Part shown: piece by piece, positions 1 to 9,899 of the stretch
How the letters are laid out: each line of letters opens with the position of its first letter
How positions within the stretch are numbered: the first letter of the stretch is position 1
Assembly: GCA_019426215.1 (NCBI GenBank)
Contig: CM033401.1
Location: 10,979,134 to 11,043,133 of the forward strand
Source: Buddleja alternifolia
Lineage: Eukaryota; Streptophyta; Magnoliopsida; Lamiales; Scrophulariaceae
Direction of reading: 5' to 3'
Length of the DNA stretch: 64,000 bases
Made by a program: the position numbers and the translations under genes
Notes under the pieces: generated by a model
Told to the model about the DNA's origin: nothing
The model's input: only the letters and a program-made list of their open reading frames with translations
Database searches by the model: none

Positions 1-1160
1 GAGTTGAAGATATACTTGTGACATTAGGTTCGTCATTAGAGTAGTTAGGCCCAATTCATCCATTGGTGAGGTCAACCTCGAACTGCAACCTAATGGGCAA
101 GTAGTAGTCTTAACTGATATCCAAGATAGGATTCGTTCCCTCGTAGGTGAACGAAGAATTATCCTATGCATTTATAAGTAAGTTAGATCTTAAAATCTTT
201 GGCCAAAGCATTCACGGATCTAAACTTGTTATAAATATAGCATAGTTTCAAGTTAGTGAGTTTGACCAAAAACATGACTTTCACTTGACCGGGATAAGGA
301 AACGAAGAGTTTATATTCACACGGTATTTACAATTGAAAAGGTAAAAATGATCTAATCATTTCATCTTATTTGGGTTAAAATATGGACCACTTGATTGGC
401 TAGGTGGGACCCATATTCAATGGAATCCTCCCATTGCCAAATATAGATGAACCTAAAGAGTCACGCTTAAAAAAAAAATTGATAGAAAAATGAAATATTT
501 CTTGTGGTGATATTTGAAGTATTGGATACTTCATATTAATAAAATGGAATTAATTATTTGAGGAAATAAGTTAATTCATTTATAGATTAATTAATATTAT
601 TTCTTGGAGAAATAAAATTAATTAAACATATTATTTATTATTAATTGGATTGAATTAATTAATTAAACAGTAGATTACACCAAGCTCAAATTGATGCATC
701 AAGAGGTATACCAAAGCCTAAGAGGGCGGCCACTAGGCGCCTTTATGGGCTTAATTTGAGCCCAATGTAATAACTTAAGTGATATAAATATATCACATTA
801 GTTAATACCTAGGTAACAAGTTGTAATTAACTAAGCTACAGGAAATAGAATTCTCTAGCCGTCGGTTTTGCACACCAAGGAAGGGGAAGATTTTTCTCAT
901 CAAACTTTTCCGGTGAGACAATTTAGAGGCAGAACAATTGGACTGTTTGGATCATCAAATTTTCAGCTTGAATAATTTTGCGAAGAACTTGAAGAATTCA
1001 GGCTCGTGAGAATTTTCAACCACTTCGCTACAACGGGTAAAGTTTGTTTTACCCTATCATACATACTTGTGATAAAACCCCGAGATTGATCCTGTTATGG
1101 GGAAATCCGGAAAAAATTTAAATTCCATTTTCCGCTGCGTTTGGTTTATTTTCCCCAACA
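1..1160 (+). mobile_element. Copia-type LTR, 3' part (solo or 3' LTR)
   Basis: The stretch resembles, at moderate identity, the LTR that precedes the Copia element at the right of the window (compare 20-120 here with about 58650-58750). Both share a polypurine/leader pattern and end in a CCCAACA-type terminus, here at 1153-1160. At 59879 the LTR end is followed by a tRNA-Met primer site. Here it is followed by unrelated DNA, so 1160 is an outer LTR end, either of a 3' LTR or of a solo LTR. The 5' end lies outside the window. No coding sequence is present. The LTR abuts the tail of a CACTA transposase at 1193, which suggests insertion into, or next to, that transposon. Confidence 0.7.
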
Positions 1161-1192
1161 GATGGATTAATCCATATCCCCTCTTGGTAATC

Positions 1193-3203
1193 TTATCGCA
1201 TTTGCAATTCATCATCACTGATATCCAAGTCATCATTACTATAAATTGATTGTAAATCACCTAAGATAGGATTTCCTCCATCATCTTCACTTTCTTCATC
1301 ATCATCATCCTCAATACAAGTATTTTTGTTTGTCGATAAAACAATGGACCACCTCTTATCAATAGGATCAGTGACAAAAAACACTTGCTTAGCTTGTGAT
1401 GCCAAAATGAAAGGTTCATCTTTGTATGCCACCCTTTCAAGTGAAGCCTATTTCATTATTTTGGACACCATTTTTATTGTCAACCCAACTACACCCAAAT
1501 ACAGGCACTCGAAACCAACTATAATCCAGTTCCCATATACGTTCAATCACCCCATAATATGATAAATCGGCATAGATAGGGTTCTTATCTTTCGCACTTG
1601 AGATATGCATTGCTTGAGCTACAAAACTCACACCACTATTCTGCATTGTACTTCGTTCATCTTGGTCTTTTGTATAGAATGTGAAACCATTTATACGATA
1701 ACCTGAATAACAAAATACTAGCCTGCCCGCCAACCGTGTCAATTTATCTGAAATTGAATTTAGATACTCTTTTTGTTTCTCTTCAATATGCTTTTGGAAC
1801 CAATCGATGAAACTCTTGTTATGCTCTCTTGAAATCCAGCTCTCATTTTTATTTGGATTTAATCTCTTAAGTTGGTCCTTGTGCTCTTCAACATATGGGT
1901 CAGCCTCATTGGTGTTGTGGAGCACATATAGGTGTGCCTGCTCCCTTTGTGTGCAAGGAACACTAACTAATTGCTTTCCAATTATGTTTTCTCCTTCTGT
2001 TCTCCCTCCCACAACATGAGACTTTAGAAGCTCTGTAACGTTAGAATCTGCCAAATATTTTGTGCAAAATGTAATGGCTTCATCAACTATGTACCGTTCA
2101 ACAAAGCAACCTTTCGGTCGACTAAGATTTTTCACGTAGCCTTTCAATACCTTCATGTAACGCTCATCCGGATACATAGATCTCATAAAAGTCGGTCCAC
2201 ATAGTTATGTCTCTCTAATTAAGTGAACAGGTAGGTAAGTCATTATATCAAAAAACGCAGGTGAAAAATACATCTCAAGCTCACACAAAGTGATGACAAT
2301 TTGTTTCTGAAGTACAGGCAATTGTTCAGAATCAAACACCTTACTCCACATTACTTTGAAGAAGAAACACAATCTAGTTATAGTTTCTCTCACCTTTTTT
2401 GGCAAAATGGCCCGTATAGCAATTGGTAGCAAATGATCCATGATTACATGACAATCATGAGTGTTCATGTGTTTTAGCTTCAAGTCCTTCATTGATACAA
2501 GACTGCTAATGTTTGAAGAATACCCTTTTGGAACTTTCACTCCATCAAGAAACTCACATAATGCAATTTTTTCTTTCCTAGATAGAGTGTGAGTTGCTGG
2601 AGGCAAATAAGTACGTTTTCCCTTCTTTGTTGGTGCTAATTACCTCTTATCTTCATTTCAACCAAGTCTAACCTTGCCTTTATGCCATCTTTTGTCTTTC
2701 CAGACACATTTAGAAGTGTACCAATGACACCATCAAATACATTTTTCTCAATATGCATAATATCAAGAAAATGTCTAACATGTAAGGACTTCCAATAAGG
2801 CAACTCAAAGAAAATTGACCTCTTTTTCCACTCAATTTTTGCAAGGACACCTGCAAAAGTGTTTCCAAATTTGATATCCAAGTCTTTTACCTTCTCAAAC
2901 ACCTCTTCACCAGTCAAGCACTTAGGAGCTCGACCGTTTTTTATCTTCCCGTTGAAAGCTTTCTTCCACCGACGATATTGATGTTTCCGCTTCAGCCATC
3001 TCCGATGCCCTTGGAATGCATATTTCTGAGAGTGTGGCAATCGATATTGATCTGTACTCTCAACACATATAGGGCATCCACATTGGCCATGTACACCATA
3101 TCCCTCGAGATTGGCTCTTGTCGGAAAATCATTGATTGTTCAAAATAACGTGACTCTGAGATTGAAACTTAATGTTAGTGTAGTAATTGATTGTTCGGTG
3201 ATT
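1193..3203 (-). pseudogene. CACTA (En/Spm) tnp2-like transposase, C-terminal half
   Basis: Read on the minus strand, three consecutive frames give the second half of a CACTA transposase. From 3200 leftward there is the TINDFP motif region (preceded by a stop where tryptophan is expected), a CPICVE cysteine pair, YRLPHSQK and GHRRWL. Next comes the catalytic-core tail (HIEKNVFDGVIGTLL), then the DUF4218-like part (NISSLV..., HDCHVIMDHLLPIAIRAILP). The DUF4216-like C terminus follows (PFILASQAKQVFFVTDPIDKRW) and ends at a TAA at 1193-1195. The frame changes near 2620 and 2195, and again near 1435. The N-terminal half is missing: the match stops at about 3203, where the truncated Gypsy LTR starts, and I do not find it again to the right of the Gypsy element. 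It is a dead fragment, presumably once nuclear and DNA-binding. Confidence 0.85.
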
Positions 3204-3204
3204 G

Positions 3205-3584
3205 TTCTGTTGTTCGTCCTCTTTTTTTCTTCTCCGCCTTGCCCTTTATCACGTATCCACGTCCTTTGTGGTTGGGAACTACCTTCAACCGTGTTTTCAA
3301 ACTTATTTTGTTGGCGCGTCCATGGATTGGATGACTTCCTACTCTTTTGGGCCTTTCTTCATGGACTTTTGACCTTGTGGAACATTGGGCTTGGACCTTA
3401 AACCTTCTTTCGTATTTAGCTAATGAATGAGGCTGCTTGGGCCTTTCAACTTGAGCCCAATTTCGAATTAACCTACGAACAAAGGTTACTTGGGCTCTTT
3501 CACCTTAAGCCCAACTTTTGAATTAATATATGGGTCTTTTGGGCTTTTTAAATTGAGAAGCCCATTTTATTTTAGGTGTAAACA
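3205..3584 (-). repeat. Gypsy 3' LTR, truncated (U3 part only)
   Basis: This stretch matches 12920-13296 closely, with a few substitutions and small indels. It starts on the minus strand with TGTTTACACC at 3584 and loses similarity between 3202 and 3209. Its partner continues a further 450 bases to a primer-binding site, so the R and U5 parts are missing here. Confidence 0.85.
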
Positions 3585-3594
3585 AATGTCCCCT
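3585..3594 (-). other. Polypurine tract of the Gypsy element
   Basis: Immediately upstream of the 3' LTR, the minus strand reads AGGGGACATT. This is the purine-rich primer position expected for plus-strand synthesis. It fixes the element's orientation as minus and the LTR start at 3584. Confidence 0.7.
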
Positions 3595-3627
3595 AATACA
3601 CGTGAATAATTCGGATTCACGTGTATT
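3595..3627. repeat. Perfect 13-bp inverted repeat with two ACGTG (G-box type) cores
   Basis: The arms at 3595-3607 and 3615-3627 are exact reverse complements with a 7-base loop, and each contains CACGTG. It lies between the polypurine tract and the antisense PMD gene, about 420 bases upstream of that gene's likely start. It could be a regulatory site for that gene. Function is inferred only. Confidence 0.6.
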
Positions 3628-3650
3628 AAAAGACACGTTCATTCTTTTTA

Positions 3651-3822
3651 ATAACAGATGACCATTCAGATTCCAGGTCATCAAAAATCATGCCTTTTGT
3701 AACAGACTTTTAATAATTTTGGTGACTATTTTTAGTAATAGACGACCATTCGGATTCCAAGTCATCAAAAGTCATGCCTTTTTGTAACAAACTTCTAATA
3801 AATTTGGTGGCTATGGAAAGAC
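3651..3822. repeat. Two-copy tandem repeat, period about 84 bp
   Basis: The unit starting near 3657 (GATGACCATTC...) is repeated from 3741 (GACGACCATTC...) with a few differences, including the shared core GTCATCAAAA. It sits in the noncoding part of the Gypsy element between the polypurine tract and the PMD gene. Confidence 0.7.
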
Positions 3823-4041
3823 TCGCTCTTTTGCGTTCATCTTCTCCACTACCTCTCATTTAATTGGGTGTGTCGTTTCACTGAACCGTGACAAAAAAAC
3901 CTAAAAATCCCTATATTTCATTCTCGGGATACACAAGAATTCAAAATTTTCCTTTTTCTTCCTTCTTGAGCCAACTCACGCAGACAAATCACCATTTCTA
4001 CTCTATTTCTTATTCGTGTGTTCTTTACCATTTTTTGCAGA

Positions 4042-7000
4042 AATGGCTTTTCCCCAACATAACTCAGTACATAACCTGACCTCTCTAGTTCCTTGAGCGT
4101 CCATTTTGGACTGTGAGGAAGCATCAGACTTATACAAGGAAATTAGGGCATTCGAAGCCCATTACCCCGACTCTAAGGTCTCCTCTATCAGTACGACACA
4201 TATCGTTCCTCGATGGGTCTCTGACCATCTCGGTCAAACTCTTAGCCGTCTGGCTTTGGGTCCTCATTTCGAGTCATCTGCCTTCGAAGCCAATGCTCCG
4301 CATGTCCCCAACCTGCTCGGGACCTGCCCTGCCCTTGAGTCCGATAATGCTCCAATTTGTCTTAAAGGATTCCACAAATTTTCCTGGACCAATTTGACGA
4401 AACCAACCATTGGTTGGATTGGCAATACGGATGCCTTTCCATGGTTTAATCACCTCAGGCGATTTCATGCTAAATGGGAGGCCAACTGAATCATAGGGCT
4501 AATTTGAATAGCCTGTTACCAAACCCTACCCTTCGAACAGGTGATGACGGATGCCCTTTCTCTCTCGTGGCACCCTTCATATAACTGTTTTATCTTGCCT
4601 CGAGGATTTCAGACGGTCACTCTCGAGGACGTGGCTCTTATTACTGGAACATCCCCCATGGGGTTGTACTACGTACTGGTGAAGCGGAGGGGGATGCTCG
4701 AGCACTCCTAAAGGCCACCAATATCTGGTTTAAACACCACGACAAAAATGGGGGTGCCAACATTTCCTATTCGTGATTAGTCAAGCACTTCACCGATACG
4801 AATGATGAGGTCACCAATTTCGAAGAGGTACTATTTTTTAATAATGTCTTCTGCCGCCTATTCATAAATGCAGGTTGTGCAGTCAATAAAACATTCTTGC
4901 CTCTTACTGCCAATATTGCCACAACTTTGGATCCCGTCGAGTTGGGTCTTTTCATCCTGGCCCACTTCTATAGGATGATGTTTCACATCTACGAAGATCC
5001 TTCGAAGGTCAAGAGGGTTGCAGGCCCATTGTGGTTGTTAACCTGCTGGGCATTTTTGTACTATCCTGAGTTACTAAACATTAGGACCCCTTCACTCGAA
5101 GAGAAATCTCAGTCCTCGAAGCTTGTCCAGCCCATTTCGAATTCGACGTGCTATGGGGAGGCAACCGTAAACCTGTTGATATCCCTCGAAAAGGCATCTT
5201 ATTTGCTGGTGTTAAGCACAGTATATAACCTTCTGCACATTTCCACCTGGTGCTCCTTCTTCGAGACAAGATAGGATCAGGCCTCTAGTCACTGGTCTCA
5301 TGCAGCCCTGCCATCTTGGCTGCGAGAACTGGACTCCTTGAGGCGTACTGATGAAGATCGCCCTTATTGGAGGTCTATCTTATCCTCTTGAGACCTCTTA
5401 TATGCAGACAACAATCTCGGAGTTGAGGTTTACAATCCTCAGGTATTTCTTATAAACCTTTTCATAGATTACTCTTCGAGTGAATACTCTTATTTATTTA
5501 CATATCGCTTCTGTGTTTCTTTGCAGTTATGCTTGAGGCAATTTGGTATTAGCCAAAGTTTTGCCCTGCCTTTTCTAGGCACTTTAAATCGCATATGGTC
5601 AGGCAGATCAAACATCTTCCCCAAGACAAAAAGGGAATTGGCCGAGGCATCCATTCGAGGGAAGCCTTCCGGCCAGGTTGTCATTTCTCCCATCCCGGCC
5701 TTCTGTAGGATCTTTCGAGTGGATCCCCACTTTGCCGAATTCTGAAATCGAGTCTTGTAGCGCAACTTCTAGAGACAAATCATTCAAAAGTTGGTCACGG
5801 ATGCCACAAGACTTTGTTCGGGATCTGTCCAAATGACTGCATTATCATCATTGTTGTCCCCTAAGGTATGGGTATCTAAAGATCTTTTTTTTTTTTTTTT
5901 TTCTGTTTTGCACTTTAAATACCTTGGTTTTTTTATTTCGATTTGTATGAGCAGGACGATGCATATGTTATCCCTTTTTCACTCACATCGGGGTGGAGAT
6001 TCGAGAGGGATAACCCCTTGGTCCAAGCACATGAGGGGCTTTACCAAGCCCTTCGAGAGTCTGAAGCTTTGGCGGTGCCCCCTCTCAGAGCTATTCCACC
6101 TGCCCGCTCCTCGAGGGCAGACAAAGCGAAGGCCTCAGTCATTGCTACATCTCCGCCTGTCACTCGAAGACGCAGAACTGGGGGCATTACCATTCGAGAG
6201 CCTTCCTCCCCAGCTCTTCAAACTGCTGCAGAGGATGAAGATGCGCCCATCGTGTTCCAAAGGCATAGGTTACATGGGTCTTTCGAGGCTAGTAAGTATT
6301 TTTTTTCCTCACCAATATATGAGTCTTCTGTATCTTTCTTCGTTTACATCAAAAGGTGTTTGCATGCAGGCCCTTTGAGTGAGACTCCTTCTGGAGTGAT
6401 TCCTCCTCAAAAAACCACACACACTGAAACTCCAGTAATCGAGATAGAAGATGAGGCTGAGTTGAATATGCCCTTACTGGCAGAGGCTCCATTTGAGGCG
6501 CCTTCACATGATATCCAATCCCAGTCAGAAGAACGTACTCAGGTCCTCGAGGATCACTCCCCAGGTATGTATTTTAGCAATAGTTTTACTGAGATTTTAT
6601 TATTTTTGCTTATACAGTAGTTTCTTAACCTGGATTTTTACAAATCCTTTGTTTTGCAGATTTTTCGAGTGAAGAGACCTCGGTCGAGAAGCCTGTCCCT
6701 GTGGTAGCAGAAGAAGCCATTGTTGAGGAAGCTCTCGAGTTGGGTTCCTTACAGCCTGTTGAACAAACTACTGAAACCACACCATTCGAAGGTAAGCTGT
6801 AACTATGTTAACATTTTCTCGAAACGTCTCTTATGATTAGAATAACCTTTTATTTCCTTAGGTGCCGAAATTACCCCCGAGTAAATTCTAGAAGATCAAA
6901 TTGTGACTCAGTGTCTTGAGATCTGGGATGCCCCATCTACTTCGAATGCAGTGGTGCCTTCAATCGAAGATAAGTATTTTTTCCATGTCAATATACATCG

Positions 7001-7545
7001 TTGGCATGATTCTCTATTTCCCTTAAGTTATTTCGATTACTTTTCTCAGGGAATGTTGAGCTTATGCCCTTCTCGAGGGCTGATTCAAGCGAAGCCCTTA
7101 ATGCGATCAAACTTGATCCAACTAACCAAGAGATGCTTGGGAGGACTCGATCGCTCTTGGATGGTGTAACGTCGAAGATTGCTTTCCAGTGCCATCCCAT
7201 GTTTGTTGCGGCGAGGCAGATGTTCAAGAGTCGCCTTACTGCTATCCAAGGTTTAATCAATCAAGGCTTCACCCCTTTCGAGGCAGATGTCCATCCCATG
7301 CGGTCACAATAATTGGGCCAACTCCAAGTTCGAGTCCCAACTCTGGAAAATACTCGAGCAAATTATCTGGCCCAAGTCGCAGAACTAGATGCCAGAATTG
7401 CTGGTCTCCAAGCCGAGAAGGACCACCTTCTAGATCTGGCCAACAAGACAGATGAAGAGTCGGCGATCGTTAACAATCAGATTGCTCTCCTCACACATGA
7501 GTTCGAGACAATGGTGAAGCTGGCCTTGCTCGAGAAGGACGGAAC
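4042..7545 (+). pseudogene. Plant mobile domain (PMD, aminotransferase-like) gene captured in Gypsy element
   Basis: On the plus strand, antisense to gag-pol, lies a decayed multi-exon gene. A likely start ATG is at 4042 after a TTTTTTGCAG acceptor-like site. The frame at 4106-4720 contains the PMD signature (CFILPRGFQTVTLEDVALI, then TGTSPMG). The region at 4897-5270 gives the second PMD part (LGLFILAHFYRMMF, PLWLLTCWAFLYYPEL). After that comes a string of short acidic, proline-rich exons with clean GT/AG borders. Donors are visible near 6291, 6564, 6791 and 6970; acceptors are near 5955, 6369, 6659, 6861 and 7050. The last exon (about 7051-7540) encodes a coiled coil (TRANYLAQVAELDARIAGLQ). 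Stops at 4487, about 4505 and about 4709, plus frame changes, break the PMD part. PMD proteins (MAIN/MAIL1-like) are nuclear proteins, and mobile copies are known in plant retroelements. Confidence 0.75.
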
Positions 7546-9329
7546 ATATAATTCATGGTCCTTTGGTATGTGGCCCCGACATTTTTTAATCCAAAGGGCA
7601 TAGCTATCCATTCGAAGGTTCCTATGGAACTAAGGCACCAAAATGCCGTTTTGTTCCTGTCTACTTCAGATATTTTTAGTTGATAATACTCAGAATAACC
7701 ATCCATAAAGGACATCACTTTATGCCTTGCAGCTGCGTCGACCAAGACATCATCCATAGGAATAGGATATTCATCTTTAAGTGTGGCTCTATTCAGATCT
7801 CGAAAGTCAATACAGATCCTTACTTTCCCATTCTTCTTGATTACTGGGACTATATTTGCCAACCATTCGACGTATCGAGTTGGTCTTATGAAATTGGCTT
7901 CATCCAACTTTCCAATCTCATCTTTAATTACACCCATCAAATCTGGAGACAATCGACGAGGTGCCTTTATTACCGGCTTAAAGCCAGATTTGGTTGGCAA
8001 TTCATGTCGAGCTATATTCATATCTACCCTAGGCATTTCGTGATGTGCCCATGCGAAACAATCTTTAAACTAATATAAGATTCCTATCAATTTTTTCTTT
8101 TCGAATTGATCTAATTTCAAACTTATATAAGTCATTTTTGGATCCTCTGTCGCTCCAAGATTGATTTCCTCTAGAGGGTCTTGGATATCTTTCCTGATAT
8201 CCTCATCAGGTTCCATAACCCCTTGTTCGAACATATCAGTTGCACAGTTCCCTTCGGTTTCGAAACATTCAATCACACTACTATTAACATTTGTATTAAA
8301 TTCTTCGACTAAGACATGATTGTAAGTAGATAAACTTGAAATAACATTTTCGATTAGCAATTTCTTAACAAGCATTCGAATACATCATCATAACTAACTT
8401 TGTCCAACAAAAAAAATAAAAAAAGATTACAAAGTCCCTATGTCGACTTGGGCTAAACTGTTATCTACTTCGGTTGTAGACTGACCCACATCGTCTCGAG
8501 CTATGATGATTTTTTCTTCATCTCCTGCTCCTGCCGTTTCGATGGCCGGAAACCCCAGAGCTTGGCTGTCCTTTACTTCAACTCCTCGAGCTAGGTACCT
8601 GGCATGGACAATGTGAGTATCAATAAAACAGGAATTTTTCTCGGCTTTGATAATTTCAAACTTATGTCAATTCCAGCAAACCAACATCTGATGCAAGGTC
8701 GAAGGGATACAATAATTTTGATGTATCCAATCTCTCCCCAATGAGGCATTAAATGATGGTGAATTCGTATTCACCACAAAAAATACAGAGCATGAACTCT
8801 GAGTCCCAACCTTTATCCGACACGGTAGGACCTCAGATACTAGAGTGGCTTGTCCAGAAAAACCATATACTGAAACATCAGTAGTGACTATGTCTATCAC
8901 AGTTTTTCCTAATCTTGTTAACGTTTTTTCGGCCAAAATGTTAACAGTAGCACCATTGTCAACTAGAACTTTGCTAATTTTAATGCCTTCGATCTCGGCT
9001 TTTACAAATAAAGGTCGCATATGGTTATTATCGATCTTTTCCTTCGAGAATAAAAGATCGACCAAGTTTTCATTATCTGTTTTCGTCTCAAATAATTTGC
9101 TGTTAGGAATTTCTGACTTAGAAATATTACCTGACTCAAAGATAGTCATCATCTCAAGCGACTTTTCCTCCTCATCCATTGTATCTTCTTTTGCAGCGAA
9201 TGCCGCTGGCAAAACAGTCACCATATTCACATCTTTATCCTCTTCAAATTGCAGGGCTCTTTTCAAAGATGCTTCTTTTGCTTTCAAATCGCCTTCGTTT
9301 GCCGATTCCTTATAAGCAGAATCTCCCAA
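7546..9329 (-). pseudogene. Gypsy pol fragment: aspartic protease and N-terminal reverse transcriptase
   Basis: On the minus strand, 9329-8667 contains the retropepsin-like segment with VDNGATVNIL as active-site motif and an LGRDWI motif near its end. A linker at 8375-8070 follows. Then 8036-7546 gives the reverse transcriptase fingers and palm start: PVIKKNGKVRICIDFRDLN, PIPMDDVLV and MPFGLKNVGATYQRTMN. The sequence stops just before the expected YxDD catalytic box. From 7545 leftward it becomes the reverse complement of the PMD coiled-coil exon. An in-frame stop separates linker and RT near 8069. Without YxDD, RNase H and integrase this pol cannot be functional. Confidence 0.85.
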
Positions 9330-9899
9330 TAGGATATCTTAGTCGTCGTCTGACTCGAAATCATCCAAGTTTTCATCTTCTTTGAACCTTGCGCTCGTCC
9401 CCTTCAAGCTAGTATCCTTGAATTGGTCACTCAACTGGTCAACGTCTTTCTCATATTCATTTTCTCCGGGTTTCACTCCAGCTTTAGCTTTCAGCTTGCC
9501 TTTGCTCAACGCCTCTTCTTCGATTCGAAGGTTGGCTATAACAACTTTCTGTTGCATCTATAAAGCCACAACAACTCGAGAATAAGCCACCTATTGTTTA
9601 ATATCATAAGCAGAATCTCTCAATAGGATATCTTAGTCGTCGTCTAACTAGAAATCATCCAAGTTTTCATCTTATTCGAACCTTGCGCTCTTCCCTTTCA
9701 AGCTAGTATCCTTGAATTGGTCACTCAACTGGTCAACGTCTTTCTCATATTCATTTTCTCTGGGTTTCACTCCAGCTTTAGCTTTCAGCATGCCTTTGCT
9801 CAACGCCTCTTCATCGATTCGAAGGTTAGCTATAACAGCTTCCTGTTGCATCTCTAAAGCCACAACAACTCGAGAATAAGCCACATGTTGTTTAATATT
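9312..9899. repeat. Tandem duplication, 294 bp x 2
   Basis: The segment from 9312 (ATAAGCAGAATCTC...) is repeated starting at 9606 with a few substitutions. The period is 294 bases, exactly 98 codons. It lies between gag and protease on the minus strand and duplicates a charged region (MLKAKAGVKP..., DVDQLSDQFKD). The second copy (left) is more strongly linked to the protease frame. Both units carry at least one lesion. Confidence 0.9.

Noticed and set aside
4042..7545. PMD sequence as an independent host gene
   Set aside because: It lies between the polypurine tract and pol of a Gypsy element, ends inside RT and carries stops, so it travels with the element.
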